Part shown: positions 25,237-37,839 of the stretch, in pieces | How the letters are laid out: every line of letters begins with the position of its first letter | How positions within the stretch are numbered: position 1 is the stretch's first letter | Source: Sclerurus mexicanus | Lineage: Eukaryota; Chordata; Aves; Passeriformes; Furnariidae | Direction of reading: 5' to 3' | Assembly (NCBI GenBank): GCA_013396755.1 | Contig: VWZF01006750.1 | Location: forward strand, 1,196,339 to 1,260,338 | DNA: 64,000 bases | The notes under the pieces: generated by a model | Seen by the model: the letters and a program-made list of their open reading frames with translations, nothing else | Databases searched by the model: none | Told to the model about the DNA's origin: nothing | Translations under genes and position numbers: made by a program

Positions 25237-26220
25237 TATCACACGATCGCAGAAGAGCTGAGGTTGGAAGGGACCTTTGAAAATTCTCTAGTACAACCTC
25301 TATTTGCAAGCAAAATCAGCTGTAGCAGGTTGCTCAGGACCACGTCCACTTAGGTTTTGGATATCTCCAAGTATGAAGACTCCACGTCGTCTCTGGGTAA
25401 CCTTTGTCAGTGTTTGACCATCCCCACAGTAAAATAGTTTTTTTCGTATGTTTCAGTGATATTTCCTGTGTTTCGGCTTGGTTCATTGCCTCTTGTCCTA
25501 TTTATCTAAAAGGCTAAAAAGTCTTTGAGCACTCACAAGAAGTCTTTCTCACTCCTCTTCATTCCCTCTCATGGTATTTATGTACACTGATAAGACCACC
25601 TGTGCCTTCTCTTCTTCAGGCTGACCAGTCCCAGTTCTCTCAGTCTCTCCTTGTATGAATAATACTGCAGTTCCTTAAAAGTTTTTGTGCACTTCACTGG
25701 ACTCTTTTCCAGTATTTCCAGTGTCTCTCCTGCACAATACACAGCACTGAAAAAAAAAGAAGGATTACATCCCTCCACCTGCTGACATTCCTTTACCTAA
25801 TGCAGCTGAGTGTACCACTCACCATCCTAGTGGCAAGGCACACTGCTGATTCATGTCCAACCTGATGTCTACCAGGACTCCCAGGGCCCTCTCTGTCAAG
25901 CTGCTTTCCAGACGGGTGGCCCTCAGCCTGTGCTGGTGCTGGAGTTGATCCTCCACAGGAGCAGGGCTTTGTACTTCCCTTCATTGAAGAGCATGAAATT
26001 CCTGTCAGCCCACTTCTCCAGCCTGTTGAGGTCCCGCTGGATGGCAGCATGACCTCCTGGTGTATCAGCCACTTCACCTAGTTTTGTATTGTCTGAAAAC
26101 TTGTTGAAGGTTCACTTTGTGTCACTGACTAGGTCAGTAATTAAGATCTTGCAGTATTGAACCCATTACCCACCTCTGGAGTACACCACTAGTACTGCGG
26201 GTCACAGCCTTTTGAGCCCA
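25237..26220 (-). mobile_element. CR1 LINE, antisense, 5'-truncated with internal deletion
   Basis: Read on the minus strand, the piece starts near 26220 and ends near 25237. The 5' part encodes D-T-K-L-G-E-V-A-D-T-P-G-G-H-A-A-I-Q-R-D, L-E-K-W-A-D-R-N-F and related ORF2 residues. After a gap near 25745-25800, where part of the consensus is missing, it continues with Y-K-E-R-L-R-E-L-G-L and S-L-K-K-R-R. The 3' UTR shows 'aggacaagaggcaat', 'ggtcccttccaacctc' and a degenerate terminal repeat. Several stops and frameshifts show it is dead. A 29-bp foreign-looking insert lies at 25500-25528. Confidence 0.95.
25500..25528 (+). repeat. 29-bp exact direct repeat, downstream copy inside CR1
   Basis: Identical to 24026-24054. 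In the CR1 consensus as I remember it, the neighbouring minus-strand text runs from the 'gtgctcagtg' phrase almost directly to 'acaggacaagaggcaat', so the 29-mer seems to be extra sequence in this copy. This makes 24026-24054 the likelier donor. Confidence 0.85.
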
Positions 26221-27119
26221 AATAAGCAGATATCTGTGTCTTGTACTGATGCTGAAGCAGTTATCTCCTAGAGCCAGGACCAAGCAAGTGTGCTCAGGTT
26301 AAGAATTATCAGATGAATTCATTGATTTTTTGCATAAAAAGCTTAAATATTATAAACATATATATATATAGTAATAGCCTGTGTTATTTTTTTTTTTGTC
26401 AATGCTGTCATTTATGTTCTGAAAAAAGTGGCACTTTGGAAGCATGCTAATCCAGAAAAAATAAGCACACAAAATTTGTCAGAACAGGTGCTATTTATAT
26501 AAGCAAGAATTGTTAATTCATTCTCTTTTTTCTTTTTTTACCAGACGAGTCTGAACCCAGAGCAAGTTTATTTTCATCCTTCTGCTGCATGTTATAATTC
26601 CTATCTGGATCTATCAAAACCATGGTTAGAACATGGCGTAAGGCATGATTCTCTCATCCTTATACTGAAAATTAATTTGCAGATGCAGCCCCATTGAAGC
26701 TAGACTAAACTGCTTGCAGAGTAAGATGTTAATCAGCAGAAGCCAGAGTGGCAGAATCTGGGTCATTCTGAATAATTTAGGATTAGACTGTGCAGCCCAT
26801 ATGAGTCAGCGGCACATTGTACTGTCCCAGAAAAGGAAGGCTTGTGTGCCTTAATGAATTTGCTACTTATTTCTGAGGTCAGCAATTCTTTCTGGACATG
26901 TTGTTCCAGACACATACTGCTGGCTGGCTCTGGCAGACTGAAAAATGGAGGAAAGATTGTAAATTTTACCCAGACAACAACCATTTGAATGTTCTCCACT
27001 TCTTTCCCTCCCTATCCCCAGGAGGAAAAACAGTATTTGCAAAAGTCTCTTTTATTTGGAGAATGTGCTGAATGCCCTCAGGATATGACAGCCTGAGATG
27101 GAACAAGGCTTCTAACTTT
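26221..27119. other. Unique non-coding DNA with small (TA)n and poly-T runs
   Basis: A short TA run lies at about 26357-26370 and a T-run near 26388-26397. No exon or repeat family is recognised. The frame 26763-26999 (-) is unfamiliar. Confidence 0.6.
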
Positions 27120-27297
27120 CAGGTGTAAGAAATATCGGAAACATCCTATGTCCTATCAACCCTTGTGCAACTAAATGGCTGAAAATTCTAGCTGTACATC
27201 AATTATCTAGCTGGTGACATGCTAGAATGTCCTAAAGTCCAACAGGTCACACCGTATAAAATTCTGACATCCAGGAGGACATAGGATGTATCACCTG
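27120..27297. repeat. Nested inverted repeat (possible MITE or structured element)
   Basis: Three nested pairs of reverse-complementary words surround a common centre: caggtg (27120-27125) with cacctg (27292-27297); acatcctatgtcct (27141-27154) with aggacataggatgt (27276-27289), a perfect 14-bp match; and attctagc (27185-27192) with gctagaat (27221-27228), extendable by tgt/aca past a one-base bulge. The arms between these words do not pair well. No transposase fragment or known terminal repeat is seen. Confidence 0.6.
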
Positions 27298-27889
27298 CAT
27301 CCTGATCACCATTCCTTGCAGGTGTTTTTCTAAGCAATTGCAATGAAGGAAATTATTTCTTTAATTTCCTCAGTATCAACCCATGGCAGTGTTTGATTGT
27401 GGTAACAATGCAGAATGGACCTTAGATGACACTATGTCCCAGAAATCTGGATGCGTGACACCATCCTCAACAACCTCTTGTGATCTATGCGCTACTCCAA
27501 ATCAACTAACTCATTTTATATTATTTAGAATAGGCCAGTAAGGAGCAGAGAATGAATGTGAACAACATACAAATCAGTCATGTTTCCTCTTTTTTCACCT
27601 TGGCATCAAGGGGCAAATAAATTACTGAATCCTCAAAAGAATGTGTCTGCTAGGACCTAGAAGTTATCAGTGTGGCAAGAAGAAGGCAAAGAAAATTAAA
27701 ACTATATGGACGACCTCCCCTCTCCTCTCACTGTCTTTTTTTCCTTCTATGAGGAATATTTGTCTGCAGAAGGCAAATCCAACTCAGCTTTCAGACAGAT
27801 AGTCAGGTGCATCAGATATTTGACCATCTCAGGCACCTATGAATTAGGAAATGGTTTGGTGGCAGCTCCTCCTCTTAAAAACTCTAGGC
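27298..27889. other. Unique non-coding DNA
   Basis: No repeat or exon recognised. The plus frame 27706-27975 starts here and runs into the purine-rich tract, which explains its Gln/Gly/Lys-rich end. Confidence 0.6.
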
Positions 27890-27990
27890 TCCAGAAAGAT
27901 GGAAAAGGACAGGAACAAGGACAAGGACAAGGAATTAGCTTTTCTCAAAGGCAAAGGGAAAGCCAAAAGGAATGAGAAAGGGGAAAACCA
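27890..27990. repeat. Purine-rich tract with (GGACAA)n-like units
   Basis: The tract is dominated by A and G. Tandem GGACAA/GGAACA-type hexamers lie at about 27907-27932, followed by looser AAGG repeats. It is low-complexity sequence, and the open frame through it is a by-product. Confidence 0.7.
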
Positions 27991-29105
27991 AAAGTAGGAA
28001 GCCCAACATTTTGATGCTTGAACATCAAACTGAAAAAAACAAGTGTTGACTCAAGACAGAAGAGATAGCAGCTGCCTAGTACATTTTTCTTGGGTTTTCT
28101 AAGAGCTAAAAATATTGCAGAGTGTTTGATTTTAATATCAAGCTAACTACAAAGCACAAAAACATAACTGTTTCAACTGCTTTGCACATGCTCCCTCCTT
28201 ACTTTCACAGGCACAACATCCCTCTTCAGATTAATTTTAGCTACTTGCAAATGTGACTTTTGAGTAGACTCTGCTTCTCCTCCTCCTTCCAATCATCTTT
28301 CTTAGAAAATTTTGGAGCTGTTTTGTGTTTCTGCAGCACCACTGCCCATTGCCTGGCCCCAGAGCAGGCTGCAAGGTAACATTCTGAGCCATTTGAAAAA
28401 GTAAATTCCAATAGAATAAACCCCAAGGCTTCAATGCTCAGAATAAAAAGCTTTCCCTAACTCAAAATACAGTCCCAGCATCCATACAAAGTCCATTCCG
28501 CTGCAGTCAATTATTATTATATAACAATCAGTTGAGTGTTTCTCCTGTATATCAAACTCAGCTTTTAGAGAACCTTGTTAAGATGACTCTGAACAATAGT
28601 AATTTACTGGATGTGCCTTGGCAGCCTCCCTCTAAATCAGCACAGAGAAACAGTTGCTCTCTTTTCTCAGTATGGGCACCACTGTACTTCAGTACCACAT
28701 AGTCATTTTCCCTACTTATTTTATATTGCTTTTGAATGAGTCCGTGAATCCAGAACCTTCTACCCTTATTTCTTTCTGCAGCATCAGCATTTTAATATAT
28801 TGCACTAACAGTTATACATTGGCTTTCATTCCAGGATCCTGATTGTGAAAACCCCAGATGTATGGATGAGGGCAGTCACCTTGAGAAGTATCCCTGAAGT
28901 CTGGCAAGGAGTGGCTGCACAATCTGTGCAGTATCACAGCGGATGAAGAATTTGGCTGCCATCCGCTGTAGAGAAACAAAGGTATGGACATGCTAAATGA
29001 CACACCACGATTTTATAATTTGCTTCATGCTTGAAGTAGGACAGGTACAGATGCCTTTTAAAATAGTTTCGATTTTAGCACTGGTCTGTTTGAATCCTCC
29101 ATAGA
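27991..29105. other. Unique non-coding DNA
   Basis: Nothing recognised. The frames 28237-28434 and 28241-28426 (-) overlap each other and have no known domain. Confidence 0.6.
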
Positions 29106-29135
29106 TTTAATCCTCAACAGTTTTAATCCTCAACA
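29106..29135 (+). repeat. Two-copy tandem repeat, 16-bp period
   Basis: The word tttaatcctcaaca occurs at 29106-29119 and again at 29122-29135. It is a simple local duplication. Confidence 0.8.
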
Positions 29136-31260
29136 TCTCATAAATCCTTTATGTAGGATCCCACCATAGGAGACAAAGACATTATATCTGAAAACAACTG
29201 AATACAGGCAGGTGCCTGGCAGCTCTTTTGAAGCAGTAACAGCTTTCAGTTCAGTACCAGCTGGAAAGAACTTGCAAACTTTTAACTGCGAAGTAATTGA
29301 GATATTTAATACTCAAGTATCGGTGAGGATGGATTCATCCTACAGTGGGAGCTGCAGACTTTGAAACTCCTCTTCCTTAGGAAATACCCTAGCCCTGGAC
29401 TAAGCTCCAAAAGACAGGTATAATTATGCTCCATGGAACTACTTTTTTAAAAAAAATCTGTTCTGCCCAGTTTGATGTCTGGCCTCAGAGAACTGAAAAG
29501 TCTGTGTCCCATCTGTGTGCAAATGATTTAGCTTTGAATGGGAGTCAGGACTTTCAGATACCCCTGTGTCTGCTGTTGTTTGTTCATCTGTGGTAGATGT
29601 CTGTCTGGTTGAGTGTAGGGTGGGTATTGATGAAGGTAGTTGATGCAGGTGGCTCTGCCAAGGCAGTCCACAGGGAGACCACCTCCCAAGTTTTGTCTTT
29701 CTGTGATACCTTGTTGGGACTAGGGTGTTTCAAGTGGAAGGCATCTAAGTAATCTCTCTGGGTTTTCCTAGATTGTATTAAACTTAGAATAGTCAAGAAA
29801 TGCACTTATAAACAAAGTAGCCAGACAGACTTATTTAATTTTTCAAAAATATACATACAGCTGTAGCCTCATGCTGCTATGGAAATGGGAAAGACTTATC
29901 ATTTCTCTCCATTTTTGCTTATCCTTATGTTTTATTGATTTCAATAATACAGTGAAAAGAAAAAATGGCTTTACATTTGTCTGCTATATCTTGTTGGCTG
30001 TCTGTAACTTACACTTATTCAGGCAGCTTTAAAAATGATCATGAACAGGGCAAAATTCAGTATTGCCTTGAGTTTTGTTATGATGGAGTTTTTACAACTG
30101 TTTGATTTGCTCAGACCATTACCAGATGTTTTTGTAAACTGTATATTGTGTTTTACACAAGAAATGACCAAGCACAAAAGAAGGGGGGAGGGAGAGGCAT
30201 GAATTACATATCAAACAGACTGAGTCGGTACTGCGGAATTTTCCAATGCAGCATGAAAATCCTATTAGGATATTTATAGGAGCTGAAATAATACAACTTG
30301 GAGAGTTTTCCACTGGGCAAAACAATCATTAGCCTTGTTTCCTCTTTTTCATGTACTTAACTTTGAGCAAGCCCATTTCTGTTCTTCAAAAGTGGTGTTT
30401 CAAGTAGAAGTGTGTAAGCAGGAAGACTTGCATAACAAGGAAGTAGTTTTTTAGGGTTTAAGGTTAGGTTTGTTTGGGTTCTTTTTTTGTCATTGTTTTG
30501 TTTTGTTTTTCTAATGTTCTTGGTATTTTGCTGACTTAGAAACTACTTCAAGAGACTAAAAAAACTGAATAGCCTTGTGCAATGAACCAGACTTGCATAA
30601 ACTCATTTCACACAAGAAAGAGTCGAAGATTGTACAGTACAGTGTGGATCCCCCAGGTCTTTGTTTAAATACATAAACTACAGACTTTGATTTCCTAGAT
30701 TTGAACTCATGGTAGATGATTGGACATAGAAAATTGCTTTGTTTCGTGTTAATCCAAAGACAATTTTCAAAGTTGTCAGAGGTTAATGACAAACAGTTTT
30801 TACTTCAGCAAGGGGTTCTGAAAAGTTAAAAACAACCAGGGGAAAAAAAAATAAGGATGATTAATAATTGAGTTTATAATGTTTTGTGTCATGTTGGTAT
30901 TATAATAAATTATAACAAACAAATGTGCTTTTTTTCCTTTTTAAATGGAGGGTGTTATATGCAACAGATGACTACAAAAGCAGAAGTTAGGAGAAAGGAA
31001 TATTTAACCATACGTTTTAGGCTGTTGTTGACTGACTTTTCCTACCTGATGTATTTTTTACTTACACGTGAATTCTGCTGATATTCTATTTTCTTCTGTT
31101 GCTTTTGGGAAGCAGTTACAGAAACTAACAGACAACTTAAGAGAATTCTTCTTATTTTCCTCCCATGTAATTAAATGTTTTCAGGTATAGGGCAGAACTT
31201 CAGCTTCAAAATGCCAGCCACAAAGCTTAGTGAAAAGGCTGTTTTTCACAAGGCTTTTAT
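29136..31260. other. Unique non-coding DNA
   Basis: No gene or mobile element recognised. T/G-rich text at 30448-30510 contains gggttt/ggttagg words and TTTTG repeats but is not a true telomeric repeat. Confidence 0.6.
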
Positions 31261-31276
31261 TTTTTTTTTTTTTTTT
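31261..31276. repeat. Poly-T run
   Basis: Sixteen consecutive T's (poly-A on the minus strand). I recognise no retrotransposed body next to it on either side. Confidence 0.85.
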
Positions 31277-33444
31277 CCAAAAGATGAATGCTGTGAAATG
31301 TTCAGCATCGCTTTTCTTGGAAAAGAAAATGGAATTCAGGAAGGTGAACGAGGAAAACAGCATTCTCCTTCCTTGAGTCTATTTCTCCTGGCATGTATTT
31401 TTCTTGGACTGAGTGTGGTATGTATCAGTGATGGCCATAGCATGAAAACCAAAATTCTTCTGCAATGCTTTCTCATGGGGTTTTAATGGGCACTGGATCT
31501 GGCCTCTATACTGAAGTCCAATCCAGTGTGGACTCCTCTGGGTGAAACATTGTTTAATTAGTCAGATGATATATTGGGATAGATGTTCTTGAAGTACAGA
31601 CGGACAGGAGCATGCATCCTCTCATCAGTCTCACTGCACATTAGTGAATCACGTGCCTATCCATCCTTGCTGCTCCCAGACATGCCTTTGAACTTCCACC
31701 ATTAATACCTGTCCTCAGTTCCAGCTGAGCTTCTTTGAAACTTATTGCTTAGAGAAAATGTTGCACCTTGAGATACAAATCCAAATTCAAGTTCAGCTCT
31801 TTTCTCTCTCAAATCATCTATGCATTGGTGTATTTCTAAAATTAGACTTATGAGAGTGAATTCTGCATATTAAACTGTGACATTTTTGAAGGCTGTTAAA
31901 GGATTCAAAAATATTTGGGGATTTATTCCTTATGAACTACATAATCTCAAATTAAAGAGATACTGTATTAAAGCATCAAACCAATGGCTTTAATCTGTTT
32001 TCCCTGTTTCTATAGTTCAAGAGCTGAGCCCTCTCAGAAACAGCTGCTGCTAATAACAGCCTACTTTTCACAATGTATTTTCAGTTATTTTTATTTCCTG
32101 TATATATCTCCCATAACCTATTTAACCTATTTGTAAAGAGTGACAGTTTGGCTTGTGTCTAGCAGAGAACAAGTGCAAATTCATTTGTTTTTTACAGCCA
32201 GTTTATATATCTGAAAATCTATATTGTGGACGTGGTACCTGGTGATAAAGCTGAAAAAAATAACCGATGTTTGCCCATATTATGAATCAGATGGAACTTT
32301 AAAAATTACTCTTGTAAGTATATTCAAGTGATTAAAAATATATGTGCCTATATATGAATTTGTAGGTCTTTTTTTCCTAGGTTTGTGACAGATGGTACTG
32401 AAATTCATATTGTTCTAGCTGTCTCTAAAAGTGATCTTTATACCAATATGATTTGCCCTGTCCACAGAGCTGGCAAGTAGAAAACTTTGCTTCACAGCTC
32501 TCATTTACAAGGCTGAGAAAGGACAAATTACTTGCTTTGTAACTGCCCCAGGTACATAGTGGGTCACATTCTGAAACATTTAGTGCCTGGTCTGATGACG
32601 TCTGTTTTTGTGTCACTTTGCTTGCTGTATGGGGTCTCAGCAATGCTGAATGCCTTACAGGTTGTGGTTTATGCAATAATGTTTGAAAAAGGTGAGCTAG
32701 GATAATGTATGAGGATATGTGAAACGAAAATAACTTTATGGAAGAACAAAGGGACTTCACCCTTATTTGTACATACTTTAAGGCTTATGTTGATGTATTT
32801 CAAACCCCAGCACCATTTAAAATATATAAATGTTGAGACCACATGATTAGAGAAGCAGTTTTCTTGTCTGACATTTTTCTTGTGCTTGGCTTGACTCTAA
32901 TGAGGGTGAACTATTGTTCATTTTGTTTTGATCCTGTTTTGATGATGTTGTATAGTCCCCCAAGCACCTCACTCAAGCCAATGGGGCTTTGTAAATAAGT
33001 TATTATTTATTATTTACATATATTTAAAAGGGGAACATCCTCAGAAGCAAAAATAATTCCCCCACTTAGCGCTGCTTTCCTAGAAGAAGTCCGATTAGTA
33101 AAATGTTTCATGAATATTTAACTGCTTTTAAGATGATTTAACAGCAGGAATCAAGCAGAGAAACTATCATCATGGTATCTCTCTCCTCTCTAAAGACTCT
33201 GGTAGCAAGTTCTCTGCAGGACACAGATGGTCTGTGGGCCAAAGTTTCAGAACCAAAGTACTAATCAATCAAGAGAAGCAAGACAGCACCATCAATCATT
33301 TTGGAGAGCTCATTCTTTCATTCACAGAACTGTGTCATTGGTTTCCCTTTAAAAAGAATAGCCCCTTTAAGAAATACTTTAAAAAAGCAATCATCAGTTC
33401 CAGTAGAACAACATTTTGTAAAGTTTCCCTGTAGAAAAAAAAAT

Positions 33445-33450
<6 letters not shown>
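31277..33450. other. Unique non-coding DNA
   Basis: No recognisable repeat or exon. The frame 32425-32760 (-, 111 codons) has no familiar domain. A TTATTATTTATTATTTA stretch near 33000-33016 is simple sequence. Confidence 0.6.

Positions 33451-33475
<25 letters not shown>
33451..33475 (+). repeat. (TG)n microsatellite
   Basis: About twelve uninterrupted TG units. It is likely to vary in length between individuals. Confidence 0.95.
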
Positions 33476-36400
33476 AATCCAGACAGGAAAAGAATGAGTG
33501 GACTTTCTTCTTTATAACAGGCAACCTCTGTGACAGCAGAATAAAGTGCTAATCAACTCAAGGCACCCGCGTTGGAAAGCTTCTGTGCAAATCATTATTT
33601 GGCTCACTAATAAATGAAAGGAAAGCTTTAAGAAAAAAAATATCTATTTTTAACTAACCCACTGCAAGCTGTCATATTACAATTGTAAACAGTGTCAAAA
33701 ATAAAAGATTAGAAAAGGAATGAATAAGTTACAGAAGAAACGGATAAAGAAATGGTAAAGACTTCTTCAAAAAAATAGAAATAACTAGAAATATTCATAC
33801 AAGAAAAATAGAAGCAATTTCAGAGAATAACTAAAGTACTTATTGATTTTGCTTTCAATGGCTCCCTCCTGTTTTGCCTTCAGTTTGCTTCTATATACAT
33901 GCCATGATAACTTGCAAGCATTATTTTTCCATCAGCGAAGAAAGAGGAATTGACCTTATAACATGGTGAGTATGGTCCAGCATCCTATGGGAGCAAGGAG
34001 TCATAGGTCAATTCCCATGCTGCTGTTGCTTCTACTCCTTGTGTGTATACCTAGCTTCCTGCTGAGGGTGCTTTTACCCAAATTAGAGTGGGTTTGAATC
34101 CAGCATAATATTCTGAAGGTTGGGACACTTGCCAAATTACTTTAAGTGGCTCTTGCCATCAGAGTGTACACTGGGCACAGACCACTTCACCCTGCATTTT
34201 GTGATGCAGGAGCTTAACTCGAGAGTCTGGATTGAGAGCAGGACATTTGTTTCCAAGACTGCCTTAAAGCAAGGCTGCCTGCCCCAGACTGGCCATGGAG
34301 GATTGCATCCTGTGGCTGCCTGTTGCACAGGCTCATGTGCTACCCAGGAGGGAAACTTCCCCTTTCTCCAGCTAGGATCTCCTCCCTGCATTCTGCTGTG
34401 AACTGTGACAATCAACAGGACTGTGAGAAACTTAGAGAGGAAGAGTAGAGTTTTCCAAGCAATGGTCTTTTAACATTTCCTTCCTTTGCGGGAGAATCAG
34501 TCATCTTTCTTCAACCTTATAGGAGAAAGCAGTTGAATCTGAGTGTCCATAATGGAATGTAGTATTCAGGTTGTCTGGTGATCTGAGAAAATTAACTCAA
34601 AAACTTCCCAAATATTCCCCCAAAAGCAGTATCACTTATCTGTTTACAAAACTGATAATGCTTTACCTTTTGCTTTTGTCATGAATTGATTTTTCTTTAG
34701 ATGCTGAAGATGTTCCTCGATTTCAGTTTTTGATTTACCTCAATCATTTTCACTGGCAAGATCCCAGGGAGTAGGATGACCCCTCTAGAAGAAATGGTGT
34801 TTACTCGGTATGCAGTTTCATTGTCATTGTGGTCCCAGTCCCACGTTAGCTCTGGAATTGTCATTCAAGGTCAGAAACAGGAAGAACACAGGGAAATGCT
34901 GGATATTAAACATTTTTGTGTTTTAGTTGCAGTAGGATTTTGTTCTCTGAAAACAAAATGTTGAGTCACCTTAACCTGATGGGGTTCTGTTATGACAAGA
35001 AATTTTTTCCTGGTTTTTTTGTCCTGAAAGCTTTTCTCAAGGAGGAAATAATAATCTGAATGTTTTGGTTTTAGTTATTTCACTTGCCTATCCTTAGTTA
35101 CGTTTAGCATAGATCCAGAATGGAGAAGGAAACCTTTGGTAGCTTTACTAGGAGAGCCTCAAGAAGAGAGAGCTGAGCTTTGCCCTGCAGCCATTGCCTG
35201 CTTCTGTATGTTCCCAGATCAATAACTAAAAGAGTGCAAAGCCAGTTGGCCACCAGGGCAGCAGCACCTCTCCACACTAATGAGGGTGACCTTTCCACCC
35301 ACTGCTTCACATGACTTGAAATCATGGGAAATTAGTTTACTCAGCTCAGGATTTATATAACTGGTGATGCTCGGCCTGAAATTCCTGCTCATGGTGTGAT
35401 GAATACATTGTGGATCTATTTGAAAAATTGTAGAAATCAGACTGAAGATAAAAGGACTGCAACTAAACCAGCTAGATCCTCTGTAGTTTCTGACAGATAG
35501 GTGAAGAATAATGATGCCTCCAAAGCGTCTGTCCTTCCGTTTGGAGAATTACACATTTAACTGTAAAAAATCACTGCTGCTGAACCAAAGGTCCTGCTGC
35601 TTACACCATTTACAAAGGCCCTTAAAATTATGGATGAGAACACAGTTCTGTGAAGAAAGGAAGACTGCTGTGTGGGTTGAAGGGTAACGTTTAAAAGCTT
35701 TGCTAATCCCAAAGTAGCCACATCACTTTTCATTGGCTGTTATACTCAAGTTTAAAACGGGACCTTGAGATATTAATTATGTATCCAGCTAGCTAGTTAA
35801 TCAATCCATTCAGTACTAAACTCTTATAAAGTAGTTGACATATTTATGCAGTACTGTAAATATTTTAAATAAAAACCAAGGGGGAATTTTATACCCATTA
35901 TATATTATCTTATGCAATAAAAATATATTTTCAAAGGAAAAAAATCAGTTAAAAATGTTACATTAGATTACAAACTTATTTTTTTTTATTGCATAGGCCT
36001 AACACTGTTTTCTCTTGAAATATAAATGAGCAGATTATTTATGATGAGTGAGATGCAAAAAAATTGAATTCAAGAAAAAATCTCCCCTTGTCCTGTATAA
36101 TCCATGCAATCACCATTGTTTAAAGATAAGTTTTAAAAGGAATTTTTCCATAACTTGCCTTTCAGATGTTGTCTTTTTAAACTTGTCAGAGGTAGCAAAT
36201 AGTCTTGGTGTGCACAACTAGTAAAACACATCATGAGGGTTTTGCCTTTCAAGTATTAAAAAAAAACCCTGGCACAGATATACAATGTAAAGTACCTAAA
36301 TTTCATTAACCTAAACCCTTTAGTTTGTTTTGGGTTTTTTTTATGTTGTTCTATTAGACTAAATTTCCACAGATTATAATTTAGGAAAATACAAGAAATT

Positions 36401-37839
36401 TGAGGAAGTGCCCCTATTTATTGTCCTTGAGATCTATTGAATCTCAACAGCCTTATACACTTGAGGTTTTCTAAACTCTACATATGGTAAAGTCATATTT
36501 GACCTATTGGTTCATGAATAATGAGGATACATAGTATTTTTACCTTTAAAATTCAAATCTGCTATGAGTTCAACATAACAATGTGTTCAGGGCACTAGAA
36601 TACACTAAGGGTTGTCTTTTATTGAATGTGTAAAAATATATCCTTATTTTAGTTAAGAACAAAATCTGTTGTTTGATGAAAGCATCTTATAAAACTCACT
36701 CTCAAAAACAAGCCTAAGTGAACAATTCAGAACAGAAAATTTTCTTGGTTTAGAACGAATAGGAAAAGGATTTTGAATTAGATGTTGGTATTTGATGTAT
36801 ATTTCTCAGAGTGACATTCTGGAGGAGCAGTAAGCCAGCTTCACTTTAATTTACTATTGCACAGACAGAAGCTCCCTCTCTCTGCATTTGGTTTAGAGCC
36901 CTTCTTCATCTTAGAGAGCTTTATGGGCTCTGCAACTTTCTCTGACCAAGATCTCCTGAGGTGGTGTTAATCTCAGAAACTGTTAAAACATAAACTGATA
37001 AACCATATTTGAATATTTTTGGTAAGTGGATGGTGTCCTCCTGTATTTCCAAGACCTGTCTACTGGGCATTATGTCTTTTTTCAAACTTGTTGTTAACTT
37101 TCTTCACATTCAGTAAGCCTTACATTTAACTAAAAGAAAGTCTGGTAGCTCTTCTCTTCTGAGATGTCTCAGACTTTGGGGCTTTTAAAGGGCTGCATCA
37201 CCCATCAGGCTTTTTCTTAATCTTCCTCCCATACCAAGGGCATACTGGTTCCCCATCTGTCATTGATTATCTTGAACACCTGAGTAAGAACCATTGAAGT
37301 CACTCTTTGCTGCCCAATCTGGATGAAGTATACCTCAGGTCCTGAAACAGCTACCTCATACACTGTAATATTCAGTGGTGAAGGAATTTCAGACCAACAC
37401 GTAGCACCCATAGCTTCTCTGCATATTGTTTCAGTTATGATCTTACATTTATAGTTGGTTCCTCAGAATGCATTTTAGTGATTGATAAACTACAGGAAAA
37501 TTCAGAGCCCCTAAAGGGCTGACATGTTACGAGGAGTCTCCTTGGAAGTTATCACCCTGCTTTGGGCCACAGAGGTCCAACTACAGAAACATTTCGCAAG
37601 TAATTTGGCTGCCTGAACTCAGGACTGCTACCTAGGTCTCATCAGAATTTATTAATTAGGTAGAGCCAAAATCTGTTGCAATCTACAATGGAAAGCTCTG
37701 ATAAGTATGTTAACATTCAAATGGAAACAAATGTAGAAGTATATAGTTTCCGTAAAAGAAAATCCATTAAGCAGTTGTAAATTATCTTCTGCCCAATAAA
37801 ATCCAGGGGGGGAAAAATCAAAGAGAAATATGACTGCAA
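33476..37839. other. Unique non-coding DNA
   Basis: No gene or repeat family recognised. Frames at 34120-34401 (+) and 34137-34415 (-) lie in a moderately GC-richer patch but do not resemble known proteins. A minus frame at 37217-37411 with an ITVYEVAVSGPEVYFIQIGQ-type segment looks more protein-like than most, but I cannot place it. Confidence 0.5.

Noticed and set aside
25793..26077. 94-codon minus-strand frame in the 25-26 kb CR1
   Set aside because: It is out of frame with CR1 ORF2. The reading frame with reverse-transcriptase homology is a different, interrupted one.
30448..30510. Telomere-like gggttt/ggttagg words
   Set aside because: There are no tandem TTAGGG units. It is simply T/G-rich text with TTTTG repeats.
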